64,000 nt of DNA from Halobaculum gomorrense (GCF_900129775.1 NZ_FQWV01000002.1:62001-126000), one strand, 5' to 3'. Shown: positions 11,946 through 20,660, numbered from the stretch's first letter. Made by a program: numbers and translations. The notes: a model not told the origin generated them from the letters alone.

Positions 11946-13730
11946 ATGAACACGCTCCTGTGGGTCCTCGTGGGAGCCCTCGCGTACTCCGTCGTCCTCA
12001 TGGCGCTGTACACGAGGGGCTATCTCCCGGACGCCGTGCGCGTCCAGGGGCCGCTGACGACGATCCACACCCAACGCGGTCGCGCGTTCCTCAACTGGCT
12101 CTCGGGTCCACGGCGGTTCTGGCGGGCCTGGAGCAACCTCGGCGTCGGCATCGCCGTCGTCGTCATGGTCGGGATGTTCGCCTTCCTCGTGTGGTCGGCG
12201 CTCGCCACCCTCCAGAGCCCGGTGCAGACGCAGGCGAACCAGCCCTCGAACTTCCTCATCATCCCCGGCGTCAACGACTTTCTCCCGCTGGCGGTCGCGC
12301 CCGAGATCGTCTTCGGCCTGCTGATCGCCCTCGTCGTCCACGAGGGGGGTCACGGGCTGTTGTGCCGCGTCGAGGACATCGACATCGACTCGCTCGGGCT
12401 CGTCCTCCTCACTGTTGTCCCCGTCGGCGCGTTCGTCGAGCCCGACGAGGAGAGCCAGGCGAACGCCGACCGGGGCGCCAGAAGCCGGATGTTCGCCGCC
12501 GGCGTCACGAACAACTTCGCCGTCACCGCCGTCGCGTTCGCGCTGCTGTTCGGTCCGGTCATCGCCTCGATCACCCCCGCAGCCGGCCTCGCGGTCGGCG
12601 GCGCGTACGCGGGAGCGCCGGCGGCCGAGGCCGGCATCGAGGGCGGTGACCGCATCACCGCCGTCGGCGGGACGCCGGTGTCGGGCCCCGACGAGTTCCG
12701 CGCGGTGCTGTCGGAGGCGCCGGCGACCGTCGAGGTGACGATCGACGGCGAGCGGACGGTCTCCCTCAAGCGCCGGGTCACCGTGGTCGGCGCCGTCGAG
12801 GGCAACCCCCTCGGGCTCTCGGTCGACGCCGGGGACGGCGCCACGACGATCACCGCGATTAACGGGACTGGCGTCCGGACGATCGCCGAGTTCCGCGAGC
12901 TCGCTCGCGAGCACGAGATTGCGCGGGTCGCCACCTCCGAGGGCGAGGCTGTCGCGCCGCTGGGGGCGTACGTCACGAACGTCTCCGAGACCGGCCCGCT
13001 GGCCAACCAGACGAACCTCTCGGGACCGCTCACCGTCACCCGGATCGACGGGCAGCGGGTCCTCGATTACGGCGACCTCGACAGGGCCCTCTCGGGCGAC
13101 ACCCGCGACGCCGGCGACACGGTGACGCTGCGGGTGTACGCCGACGGGCAGTTCCGCGAGGTCGACGTGACGCTCGGCGGCACCGACGCCGACCCGCGCG
13201 TGGGGATCGTCGTCACCCGCGGCGTCTCCGGCGTCGTCGTCGACGACCTCGGGATCCAGCGCTACCCAGCCGAGGCGTACCTCGCCCTGCTCGGGGGCGA
13301 CGGCAAGCTCCCGCCCGGCCTTGGCGGGCTCGCCGGCACGCCCCTCGGGCTGGTGTACGCCGCGCTGTTGCTCCCGCTCGCCAGCGCCGTCTCCGCGGCG
13401 CTCCCGTACAACTTCGCGGGCTTCTACGGCGAGTTCGCGGGCTTCTACGACGTGACCGGACCGCTCGGCGCGCTCGGCGAGGGGCCGGTGTTCCTCCTCG
13501 CGAACGTGCTGTTCTGGACCGGCTGGATCAACATCCAGCTGGGGATCTTCAACTGCATCCCCGGCTACCCGCTCGACGGGGGGCGGATCCTCCGCATGGG
13601 CGCCGAGGGGCTCGTCTCCCGGCTCCCGGTCGCGAACCGCAATCGGATGGTGACGACGCTCACCACGTCGATCGGCGTCACGATGCTGGCGGCGCTGCTG
13701 GTCATCGTGTTCGCCCCGCAGTTCCTCTAG
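11946..13730 (+). CDS. site-2 protease (M50 family) with PDZ region
   Basis: A 594-residue intramembrane zinc metalloprotease. The zinc motif is HEGGH at residues 132-136 (ALVVHEGGHGLLC), and the second motif is PLDGGRIL near residue 540. A leading helix (LLWVLVGALAYSVVLMALY) and others frame the active site. The region between about 205 and 420 is soluble and contains PDZ-like segments (AGAPAAEAGIEGGDRITAVGG, and a second GPLANQTNLSGPLTVTRIDGQ), which in this family control substrate access. Family members release membrane-bound regulators by cutting inside the membrane. The reading frame is open far upstream, but the ATG at 11946 gives the conserved N-terminus. A second, shorter site-2 protease lies at 18.6 kb. 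Confidence 0.92.
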   Translation: MNTLLWVLVGALAYSVVLMALYTRGYLPDAVRVQGPLTTIHTQRGRAFLNWLSGPRRFWRAWSNLGVGIAVVVMVGMFAFLVWSALATLQSPVQTQANQPSNFLIIPGVNDFLPLAVAPEIVFGLLIALVVHEGGHGLLCRVEDIDIDSLGLVLLTVVPVGAFVEPDEESQANADRGARSRMFAAGVTNNFAVTAVAFALLFGPVIASITPAAGLAVGGAYAGAPAAEAGIEGGDRITAVGGTPVSGPDEFRAVLSEAPATVEVTIDGERTVSLKRRVTVVGAVEGNPLGLSVDAGDGATTITAINGTGVRTIAEFRELAREHEIARVATSEGEAVAPLGAYVTNVSETGPLANQTNLSGPLTVTRIDGQRVLDYGDLDRALSGDTRDAGDTVTLRVYADGQFREVDVTLGGTDADPRVGIVVTRGVSGVVVDDLGIQRYPAEAYLALLGGDGKLPPGLGGLAGTPLGLVYAALLLPLASAVSAALPYNFAGFYGEFAGFYDVTGPLGALGEGPVFLLANVLFWTGWINIQLGIFNCIPGYPLDGGRILRMGAEGLVSRLPVANRNRMVTTLTTSIGVTMLAALLVIVFAPQFL

Positions 13731-13767
13731 TCGATGGAACGCGCGCCGCGTCGCCGACGCCGCGACG

Positions 13768-14379
13768 CTACGCGTCTGTTCCGCCGTCGGCGGCCGTCTC
13801 CTCGGCCCGCGTTCCGTCGACGCCGTCGTCCTCCGTCCGGTCGTCCTCGTCCTCGTTCCCGGGAGCGTCCGCGTCGCCCCGGCGCGCGTGGAACTCCTCG
13901 GGCGTGTCGGGGACGCGCTCGAACTCGCCGAAGTCCCGCTCGTGGTGGCGGATCACCTGCTCGGCGATCCAGCCGGAGTACTCGCCATCGAAACACCAGT
14001 CGTCGTCGGACGGGTCGACGTGGAAGCGGTCGTCGGTGGCGAACGCGACGTACATGTGATAGAAGCCGAGGATCACGTCCGCGAAGTCGCGCGCCTTCCC
14101 GCCCACCTCGCTGCGCTTCTCCGCGAGGTGCCCGTGTCCTTCGTCGGTGAGTGCGAAGTACTTCCTATCCGGTTCGTCCTCGCGCTCGATCCGCTCTGCG
14201 TACCCCTCTTCCTCGAACTTGTAGAGGATCGGGTAGACGGAGCCGTAGGACGGCTCCCAGTGGCCGCCGCTGATGTCGGTGATCTCCTTGAGGATCTCGT
14301 AGCCGTAGCGCGGCTTCTCTTCGAGGAGCTCTAGCACGATGTACGAGATGAGGCCACGCGGCGGGCCGCTCTTCCGCAT
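13768..14379 (-). CDS. PadR-family transcriptional regulator
   Basis: A 203-residue regulator. Residues 1-85 are a PadR winged helix: ISYIVLELLEEKPRYGYEILKEI, then GSVYPILYKFEEEGY and the wing RKYFALTDEG. After a helical middle part the C-terminus is a disordered acidic tail (residues about 155-203). A GTG at 14382 directly before the ATG could also start translation. PadR proteins repress genes by binding palindromes, often in their own promoter. A perfect inverted repeat (14410-14428) lies 31 bases upstream. The gene is convergent with the site-2 protease and tail-to-head with lysS, so the target is not evident from the context beyond likely self-control. Confidence 0.88.
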   Translation of the reverse strand: MRKSGPPRGLISYIVLELLEEKPRYGYEILKEITDISGGHWEPSYGSVYPILYKFEEEGYAERIEREDEPDRKYFALTDEGHGHLAEKRSEVGGKARDFADVILGFYHMYVAFATDDRFHVDPSDDDWCFDGEYSGWIAEQVIRHHERDFGEFERVPDTPEEFHARRGDADAPGNEDEDDRTEDDGVDGTRAEETAADGGTDA

Positions 14380-14409
14380 CACCTCACGTTTCCGGCGTCG
14401 TCCACTAAG

Positions 14410-14428
14410 GGTTTCGGTCGCCGAAACC
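14410..14428. promoter_or_regulatory. perfect inverted repeat upstream of padR, likely operator
   Basis: GGTTTCGG-TCG-CCGAAACC is an 8-bp perfect palindrome with a 3-base centre. On the minus strand it sits about 31-49 bases before the padR start, directly next to the likely TATA/BRE position, so a bound dimer would block the promoter. Autoregulation is inferred from position and from PadR family habit. Confidence 0.5.
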
Positions 14429-14515
14429 GCCGCTCACTCCCCGGTCAGTTCGTCTCGCGGCCGATCGCGATTCACCGCGTTTCGAACGCACGTGGGGTCG
14501 CCGCGGGCGACGCCG

Positions 14516-16213
14516 CTACGCTTCGCGGCGCAGCCGCCCGACGACGAACTCGCGCTCCAACTCGCCGAGGAACTCGCCCAGCCGCGGGCCCTGCGTCTCG
14601 TCGAAGAACAGCCGGTAGCCGGCGGCGAAGAAGTCGCCGACCGCCACGTCGTGGCGGCGCGCGGTCTCGTAGATCTCGCCTTGGATCTCCTCGCCGTCGT
14701 GGCCCTGTTCGACGAACGCCGCGAGGTCGTCGAGCGCGGCCTCGACGGCCGGCTCGAAGTCGTGGTCGGGAAGCGCCGACTGGAGCCGGTAGTTGTACTC
14801 GTTGTCACAGCGCTGTGCCCACCGGCGAGCGCGCTCGACGCGGTCGAGCGCGTCCTCGATGGCCCACTCGGGCGTGTCCTCGGTGAAGTGCCCCTCGTCT
14901 TTGGCCAACTGGATGCGGAACTCGCGGTCGTCGACCATCCCCAGCACCGCCGCGAAGGTGTACGGAAGGCGAACGCGTCCCTCGCGCACCTCGTCGACGA
15001 CGAACGGGTACGCCCGCTCGGCGAACGCCGCGAAGCGCTCGTCGGGATCAGCCTCTCCGAAGTACGCCCGCTCGAAGCGGTCGAACTCGTTGACCAACTG
15101 GTCCAGCCGCTCGACGTCGAAGTCCTTCGCCTTCTTCGGGTTCCGGACGAAAAAGTAGCGCAGCACCTCCGGCTCGATCAGGTCGAGCACCTCCTGGACG
15201 GTGACGACGTGGCCCTCCGAGGAGGACAGCGATTCGCCGTTGAGCGTGAACCACTCGTACACCATCGGGACGGGCGGCTCGGTCCCGAGCACCTCCCGGG
15301 CAATGTCGACGCCGCTGGGCCACGACCCCTCGGCGTGGTCCTTCCCGAACGGCTCGAAGTCGACGCCCAGCACCTCCCACTGGGCGGGCCACTCGAAGCG
15401 CCACGGGAGCTTCCCCTCGCGGAACGAGGCGACGCCCCCGTGGCCACAGCCCTCCATGAAGCGGTCGCCGGCCTCGATTCCCGAACAGCGGTAGTGGACC
15501 TCGCGGGCCTCGAGGTCGACTTCGGTCACGTCCTGCGTCAGCATGCCGCACTCGGAGCACTGCGGCATGAACGGGACGTAGTCCTCGTCGACCTTGTCCT
15601 GGTACGTGCCGAGCGTCTCGCGTGCGGCGTCGGCGTTACGGAGCACGCGCTCGACCACGTCGTCGAACGTGCCGTCGGCGTACAGATCCGTGTTTGACAC
15701 CATCTCGACGGGGATGTCGAGCGCCTGGGCGTCGGCCTCCAACAGCGCCGCGAAGTGCGCGGCGTAGGAGTCGTGACCGTCCTCGAAGGGGTCCGGGATG
15801 TCCGTGTACGGCTTCCCGAGGTTCTGGCCGAGCGCGCCGGCGTTCACGTCGCCCAGTTCCACGACGTTGCCGTCGGTGTCGGCCAGCTTCCGGGGGAGCT
15901 TGCGGAGGGCGTCCTTGTCGTCGCTGGTGAACACCTGCCGGACCTCGTGGCCGCGCTCGCGCAGCACCTCGGCGACGAAGTAGCCCCGGATGATCTCGTT
16001 GAAGTTCCCAATGTGGGCGATGCCCGAGGGAGAGACGCCGCCCTTGATCACAATCGGCTCGTCGGGGTCGCGCGCCTCGACGGCGTCCGCGACCTCGTCG
16101 GCCCAGAAGGCGCGGTGCTCGCCCCCGTCGTCGTCGTCGCCGTCGCCGCCGCGACTCCCGACGGCGTGCGGGTCGACGCCGGGGTCGTCGCCGCGTCCGG
16201 TCCTGCTGCTCAT
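14516..16213 (-). CDS. lysS: lysyl-tRNA synthetase, class I
   Basis: A 565-residue class I lysyl-tRNA synthetase, the form typical of Euryarchaeota. It charges tRNA-Lys with lysine using ATP. The Rossmann signature appears as SGIAHIGNFNEIIRGY (the HIGH equivalent) and the KMSKS equivalent as NGESLSSSEGHVVT. Cys pairs in the middle (QCSECGML and the CSGIEAGDRFMEGCGH region) suit a zinc-binding insertion. The C-terminal third is the helical anticodon-binding cage. The first 35 residues are a low-complexity acidic extension (RTGRGDDPGVDPHAVGSRGG) that may not be essential. The ATG overlaps the end of pyrH by four bases, so the two genes form an operon with coupled translation. Confidence 0.95.
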   Translation of the reverse strand: MSSRTGRGDDPGVDPHAVGSRGGDGDDDDGGEHRAFWADEVADAVEARDPDEPIVIKGGVSPSGIAHIGNFNEIIRGYFVAEVLRERGHEVRQVFTSDDKDALRKLPRKLADTDGNVVELGDVNAGALGQNLGKPYTDIPDPFEDGHDSYAAHFAALLEADAQALDIPVEMVSNTDLYADGTFDDVVERVLRNADAARETLGTYQDKVDEDYVPFMPQCSECGMLTQDVTEVDLEAREVHYRCSGIEAGDRFMEGCGHGGVASFREGKLPWRFEWPAQWEVLGVDFEPFGKDHAEGSWPSGVDIAREVLGTEPPVPMVYEWFTLNGESLSSSEGHVVTVQEVLDLIEPEVLRYFFVRNPKKAKDFDVERLDQLVNEFDRFERAYFGEADPDERFAAFAERAYPFVVDEVREGRVRLPYTFAAVLGMVDDREFRIQLAKDEGHFTEDTPEWAIEDALDRVERARRWAQRCDNEYNYRLQSALPDHDFEPAVEAALDDLAAFVEQGHDGEEIQGEIYETARRHDVAVGDFFAAGYRLFFDETQGPRLGEFLGELEREFVVGRLRREA

Positions 16214-16926
16214 CGTTGCGCCCAGTAGGACGGCTCTGCGCCGCCGGCGGGAACCACGTCGGTTCCGGTGTGCTCGCCGCGCAGTACCGCGTTCTCGACG
16301 GCTTCGGGATCGTGGCCGTCGAGCACGACCGCCCGCATTCCGGCCCGCTGGATGAGCTTCGCCGCCAGCAGGTCGACCGGGGCGGAGGCGCCGGCGTCGC
16401 GGCTCATCGGCACGATGACCTCCACGAGTTCCTCGGGCGTCAGCTCGGCGAACTGCTCGGCCGTCTCGTCGACGTTCGGGTCGGCGTCGTAGATACCGTT
16501 CGCGCCCGTCGCGTACACGAGGAGGTCGGCGTCGACGTACTCCGCGAGCGCCGCCGCGACGGCGTCGGTCGTCTGCCCCGGCGTCACCCCACCCATCACC
16601 GACACGTCGCCGCGGCGGATGGCGTCGGCCGCCTCGTCGTAGTCGTGTGCCGGCGACGGGTCGACCGACGACCCCAGCGCCGTGATGAGCAGGCGCGCGT
16701 TCACCCGCGTCACGTCGATGCCGAGCTGGTCGAGCTGGACCTCGTTGGCGTCGAGATCGCGGGCCGCGCCGATGTAGTCGCGCGCGACGCCGCCCCCGCC
16801 GACGACGACCCCCAGCTCACAGCCCTCGTCGACCAACCGCTCGATGGCGTTCGCGTACGCCGCCACGCGTCCGGCGTCAAGCTCCGGCGCGAGGACGCTC
16901 CCGCCGAGCGATAAAACGACTCTCAT
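16210..16926 (-). CDS. pyrH: UMP kinase (archaeal type)
   Basis: A 238-residue amino-acid-kinase-fold enzyme that phosphorylates UMP to UDP in pyrimidine synthesis. Visible motifs are the start MRVVLSLGGSVLAPELD, the glycine loop VVVGGGGVARDYIGAAR, and VYATGANGIYDADP near residue 140. It lacks the allosteric features of bacterial PyrH, as usual in archaea. A TATA-like CCTTAAGA on the minus strand lies about 27 bases before the ATG, suggesting a leaderless message. It is the first gene of the pyrH-lysS pair, with a 4-base ATGA overlap. Confidence 0.93.
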   Translation of the reverse strand: MRVVLSLGGSVLAPELDAGRVAAYANAIERLVDEGCELGVVVGGGGVARDYIGAARDLDANEVQLDQLGIDVTRVNARLLITALGSSVDPSPAHDYDEAADAIRRGDVSVMGGVTPGQTTDAVAAALAEYVDADLLVYATGANGIYDADPNVDETAEQFAELTPEELVEVIVPMSRDAGASAPVDLLAAKLIQRAGMRAVVLDGHDPEAVENAVLRGEHTGTDVVPAGGAEPSYWAQR

Positions 16927-17061
16927 TGCTCCCGCCTACCCCCGTTTCGCTCTTAAGGCTCCCGGAGCGGTCCCGGCTCGGTACCGACTGTCAGGCGCCG
17001 AACCGCCCGAACCACGCGCCCGGACCGAAGGACTAAGCCGGTCGCTGGCCCTCCCTGAGAC

Positions 17062-17859
17062 ATGCGCACGCTCTCGCTGGTCGGCCCCGGTACGGCCGAC
17101 CTCCTCGACCCGCTGGCCGCGCGCCTCGACGGTCGCGTTGCGACCGTCCGACGCGACGACGGGATCCCCACCGGCACCGAGACCGGCGAAGACGCGGCCG
17201 ACACCGACTACCGGCTCGGCGACGACGGCGCCTGGACCGCCGCCGGGACGGACGACTCGTTCGACGACGTGCTCGACCGGCTCGCCCCCGACTACGACTA
17301 CGCGCTCGTCACGGGGTTCTCCCGGCTCCGCCTCCCCACCGTCGTCGTCGGCGACGAGGCGGTTCCGGGCGACGAGATCCGCCGCGCCGCCGACGCGAGC
17401 GACCTGTCCCTCGACGACCTCGTAGACGCCGTCGAGACGGCCGAACCGCACGTCACCCTCGAAGCGCTCGTCGACGAGGCGAAAGCGAGCGAGTACGCCG
17501 ACCGATCGGGCGCGATCGCAACGTTCACCGGCCGCGTCCGCGCCAAAGACGACGCCGACGACGAGCGAACGGAGGTGCTGGAGTTCGAGAAGTACGAGGG
17601 CGTCGCGGCCGACCGGATGGCCCGCATCGAGCGGGAGCTCGAGGCGCGCGAGGGCGTCTTCGACGTGCGGATGCACCACCGAGTCGGCGTCGTCGCCGAC
17701 GGCGAGGATATCGTCTTCGTCGTCGTGCTCGCGGGCCACCGGACCGAGGCGTTCCGGACCGTCGAGGACGGGATCAACCGCCTCAAAGACGAGGTGCCGA
17801 TTTTCAAGAAGGAGACGACCGAGGCCGACGAATTCTGGGTGCACGAGCGGTCGCAGTAG
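17062..17859 (+). CDS. moaE: molybdopterin synthase catalytic subunit MoaE with N-terminal MobB-like domain
   Basis: A 265-residue fusion. Residues about 125-265 are MoaE, which transfers sulfur from MoaD to precursor Z (cPMP) to make molybdopterin. The motifs GAIATFTGRVR, LEFEKYEGVAADRM, MHHRVGVV, HRTEAFRTVEDGINRLKDEVP and the catalytic lysine region FKKETTEADEFWV are all present. Residues 1-120 look like a reduced MobB domain (LSLVGPGTADLLDPLAARL, then YDYALVTGFSRLRLPTVVVGD) in which the P-loop lysine is missing, so GTP binding is doubtful. This fusion is known to me in haloarchaea. A TATA-like ACTAAGC about 29 bases before the ATG suggests a leaderless message. Confidence 0.9.
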   Translation: MRTLSLVGPGTADLLDPLAARLDGRVATVRRDDGIPTGTETGEDAADTDYRLGDDGAWTAAGTDDSFDDVLDRLAPDYDYALVTGFSRLRLPTVVVGDEAVPGDEIRRAADASDLSLDDLVDAVETAEPHVTLEALVDEAKASEYADRSGAIATFTGRVRAKDDADDERTEVLEFEKYEGVAADRMARIERELEAREGVFDVRMHHRVGVVADGEDIVFVVVLAGHRTEAFRTVEDGINRLKDEVPIFKKETTEADEFWVHERSQ

Positions 17860-18112
17860 CGTCCCGGTCCGATTCAGTGACGATCCGCCGGCGGCGCGCG
17901 CTGGCGTGCTGTCAGTTAAATTCGCGAGAATAACTGAGAATTAATCGTCATACGACTGCACTCGGATGCCAGTTGAACGAATCGAGATAGCGAGCTTAGA
18001 AGATAGAATAAAATTTCTAAGGGTCTCTAAAAGATTCGTAAAACGTCCTTCAAACGACGTTTCACGGCAGAAATCCCCTGAATGGAGCCGAATCGCGGTC
18101 AACGGACTCGAC
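17860..18112. other. AT-rich intergenic region with inverted repeat
   Basis: This region is much richer in A/T than the genes on both sides. It contains an inverted repeat AAACGTC-N8-GACGTTT (18041-18062) about 50 bases before the TATA box of the following gene. A short open frame (17966-18160) has no family resemblance and atypical codon use, so I do not call it. The repeat could be an operator for the small protein gene at 18157. Confidence 0.4.
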
Positions 18113-18120
18113 TTTATATA
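18113..18120 (+). promoter_or_regulatory. TATA box of the small helix-turn-helix-like gene
   Basis: TTTATATA is the strongest archaeal TATA match in this part of the window. It lies 37 bases before the ATG at 18157, leaving a short leader that contains GAGGTGA eight bases before the ATG, complementary to the 16S rRNA end. This gene is therefore probably initiated with a Shine-Dalgarno site rather than as a leaderless message. Confidence 0.6.
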
Positions 18121-18156
18121 CCCTCCGACGGCCGTAGGGAGAAGCGAGGTGACACA

Positions 18157-18423
18157 ATGAGCGCAACCGTGCAACCCTCCGACACCGACCGCGCCTCGAC
18201 TGACGGCCCCACCAAGGAGGAACGCCTCGCGGCGTTCCTGCGCGAGAAGGCCGAGAACGGTGAACTCTACTTCAAGAGCAAGTTCATCGCCGACGAGGTC
18301 GGCCTCTCGCCGAAGGAGATCGGCGCCCTGATGGTGAAACTCAAAGACTCCGCGTGCGGCTTCTCCATCGAGAAGTGGTCGTACACGTCCGCGACCACGT
18401 GGCGGATCGAGCCCGCGAACTGA
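18157..18423 (+). CDS. small conserved haloarchaeal protein, winged-helix-like (DUF7123 type)
   Basis: An 88-residue protein. After a variable Ser/Thr/Asp-rich start, it has a compact helical-plus-strand domain: KEERLAAFLREKAENGELYFKSKFIADEVGLSPKEIGALMVKL, then FSIEKWSYTSATTWRIE. The pattern resembles a winged helix (recognition helix SPKEIGALMVKL, wing WSYTSATTWRIE). The well-formed TATA box and GAGGTGA ribosome site suggest strong expression. I recall haloarchaeal proteins of this type under DUF7123, unverified. A DNA-binding or ribosome-associated role is possible; nothing in the neighbourhood decides it. Confidence 0.75.
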   Translation: MSATVQPSDTDRASTDGPTKEERLAAFLREKAENGELYFKSKFIADEVGLSPKEIGALMVKLKDSACGFSIEKWSYTSATTWRIEPAN

Positions 18424-18586
18424 CGCCCGGACCCGACGCACCGATCCGCACGCCCTGATCGGTCCCCCTCCGAGGCACGGGCGGTCCCCGCACCGGTGTT
18501 TTCGGCGCTGTCCGTTCGGACGTGGTCCTTCCAGTCTATCGGGTGGGCGCCGAGGACTTATCCCCTTTCGCCGCAAACCGCCGCCG

Positions 18587-19720
18587 ATGAGCGAGGCGGC
18601 CACCGACGACTATCCCCGCCCTCCGGAACTCGACGCCGTCTTCCACTGTTCGGAGATCCGGCGGGACGGCGATCGGGTGCTCTACTACGGGGTCAGCGAC
18701 GTGAGCGAGCGGGAGTTGGTTCGCCGCGTCTGGCCCGCGTTCCGCGAGGCCGGCTACGAGGTGCAGGTCGTCGCCGGCGACGGGGGACTCGACGTCGTCG
18801 TCGCCCGGCCGTACTCCGACGGGATCGACGGCGTCCCGTGGGTGAACGTCGCGTTGCTGGTCACGACGATCGCGTCGACGCTGCTCGTGGGCGCCACCGC
18901 GTGGTACTACGTTCCGTTCTCCACGATCCAGAAGAACCCGCTCGCGGTCCTGCAGGCGTGGCCGTTCACCGCGGCCGTCCTCGGGGTCCTGCTAACGCAC
19001 GAACTCGGCCACTACGCGCTCGGCCGGTACCACGGCGTCGACGTGTCGCTGCCGTACGTCATCCCGTTCATCCTCCCGTTCGGAACGATGGGCGCGATCA
19101 TCCGGATGCGCGGGCAGATGCCCGACCGCGAGGCGCTGTTCGACATCGGCGTCGCGGGGCCGCTCGCGGGACTCGCCGCCACGATCGTCGTCACTGTCGT
19201 CGGGCTCTCGCTGGGGCCGTTCACCGTCCCCGAGTCGGTGCTCGGCGGCGGGCAGGTGATCGTGTTCAACAACCCGCCGCTGCTGGACCTGATCGCCGCG
19301 GCGCTGAACCAGCCGACCGGCTACACTGACCCCACGAAGACGGCGCACCCGGTGATCATGGGGGCGTGGGTCGGGATGTTCTTCACCGTGCTCAACCTCT
19401 TGCCAGTCGGGCAGTTGGACGGCGGCCACATCGTCCGCGCGATGGTCGGCCGCCGCCAGGAGACCGTCGCCGCGCTCGTGCCCGTCGCGCTGTTCGGGCT
19501 CTCGGCGTACCTCTATGTCGTCCGCGACCTCGGGCTCAACGAGTCGGTCGGACTGTGGGCGTTCTGGGGGCTGTTCTCGGCGTTCATCGCCTATCGCGGC
19601 CCGGCGAACCCCGTCGACGACTCGGCGCTGGGTCCGACGCGGATGGCGATCGGCGTGGTCACGTTCGCGCTGGGACTGCTGTGTTTCATGCTCGTCCCGA
19701 TCCAGGTGACGACGCTGTGA
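18587..19720 (+). CDS. site-2 protease family (M50) membrane metalloprotease
   Basis: A 377-residue intramembrane protease. Residues 1-80 form a soluble alpha/beta domain (PELDAVFHCSEIRRDGDRVLYYG, REAGYEVQVVAGDGGLDVVVARP). The first helix WVNVALLVTTIASTLLVG is followed by the zinc motif HELGH at 138-142 and a second motif LPVGQLDGGHIVRAM near residue 290, within about six to eight helices. Unlike the protease at 11.9 kb it has no PDZ segment. This form is conserved in haloarchaea next to thiL and S19e. A TATA-like CTTATCC about 27 bases before the ATG fits a leaderless message. Confidence 0.9.
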   Translation: MSEAATDDYPRPPELDAVFHCSEIRRDGDRVLYYGVSDVSERELVRRVWPAFREAGYEVQVVAGDGGLDVVVARPYSDGIDGVPWVNVALLVTTIASTLLVGATAWYYVPFSTIQKNPLAVLQAWPFTAAVLGVLLTHELGHYALGRYHGVDVSLPYVIPFILPFGTMGAIIRMRGQMPDREALFDIGVAGPLAGLAATIVVTVVGLSLGPFTVPESVLGGGQVIVFNNPPLLDLIAAALNQPTGYTDPTKTAHPVIMGAWVGMFFTVLNLLPVGQLDGGHIVRAMVGRRQETVAALVPVALFGLSAYLYVVRDLGLNESVGLWAFWGLFSAFIAYRGPANPVDDSALGPTRMAIGVVTFALGLLCFMLVPIQVTTL

Positions 19721-19772
19721 CCCCGTGATCGGTCGCCGGCGCCGTGGCCGGAGCAGGCAGTGGATACCCGAC

Positions 19773-20660
19773 TCACTCCTCGCCGTGGCCGTACCCCCGA
19801 TCGGGGAGCGGTTCGCCGTCCATCCGGACCCCGTCCCAGGTCACGTTCCCGATCACGGTGATCAGCGTCGGTGAGGCCGCCCGCGCCGCCTCCACATCAT
19901 CGCTCGCGAGCGTGAACACCAGCTCGAAGTCCTCGCCGAAGTACAGCGCCGCCGACCGCCGCTCCTCGGGGTCGTCGAACGCCTCGCGGACCGCATCGTC
20001 GACGGGGACGTACGACTCGATGATATCCATCCCGAGATCCGCCACGTCGCTCGCCTCCACGAGCTGGTGCAGCGACCGCGCGAGCCCGTCGCTGGAGTCC
20101 ATCATCGCCGTCGCGTACGGCCGAAGCGCGACCCCGGCGGCGACGCGGGGGGTGAACCGAAACAGCTCGGTTCCGCGCTCCGCGTCGCCCGTCTCGAACG
20201 CGCGGATGGCGGCGGCGCTGCGGCCGAACGCACCGGTGACGCACACCGCGTCGCCGCGCTCGGCGCCGCCGCGGCCCACCGGGTCGTCGGTCGATCCGAG
20301 CGCGGTCGTGGCGACGGTGAACTCGTCGTGGCGGTCGAGGTCGCCGCCGACGTACTCGGCGTCGACCGCCTCGCACACCGCCCGGGCGCCGCGCACGAAG
20401 TCGTCGACATCGTCGGGGTCGAACCGCGGCGCGCCGTAGGCGGCCACGGCCGCGTCCGCGTCGGCCCCCATCGCGGCCACGTCCGACAGCGAGGCGCCGA
20501 CCGCCCGCCAGCCCGCCGTGTAGCGGTCGACACCCGTGGGGAAGTCGGTCGTCTCGTGGAGCATGTCGGTCGTGAGCACCCGGTCGCCGACGACCGCGCA
20601 GTCGTCGCCCGCGCCCGGGAGGGTCTCCGACAGCCGAGCGAGCGCCTCGCGTTCGTCCAT
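19773..20660 (-). CDS. thiL: thiamine-monophosphate kinase
   Basis: A 295-residue enzyme that phosphorylates thiamine monophosphate to thiamine diphosphate, the active cofactor. Motifs: GAGDDCAVV near residue 16, LTTDMLHETTDFP, the metal-binding GASLSDVAAMGADADAAV, YVGGDLDRHDEF, and MMDSSDGLARSLHQL followed by FGEDFELVFTL. Its length is near the family norm. An in-frame extension upstream of the ATG at 20660 has no family resemblance. It is convergent with the site-2 protease (53 bases between stops) and divergent from the flippase-like gene. Confidence 0.9.
   Translation of the reverse strand: MDEREALARLSETLPGAGDDCAVVGDRVLTTDMLHETTDFPTGVDRYTAGWRAVGASLSDVAAMGADADAAVAAYGAPRFDPDDVDDFVRGARAVCEAVDAEYVGGDLDRHDEFTVATTALGSTDDPVGRGGAERGDAVCVTGAFGRSAAAIRAFETGDAERGTELFRFTPRVAAGVALRPYATAMMDSSDGLARSLHQLVEASDVADLGMDIIESYVPVDDAVREAFDDPEERRSAALYFGEDFELVFTLASDDVEAARAASPTLITVIGNVTWDGVRMDGEPLPDRGYGHGEE

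Noticed and set aside
17966-18160. A 64-residue frame before the small winged-helix-like gene
   Set aside because: It spans the TATA box and ribosome site of that gene, so it is unlikely to be translated.
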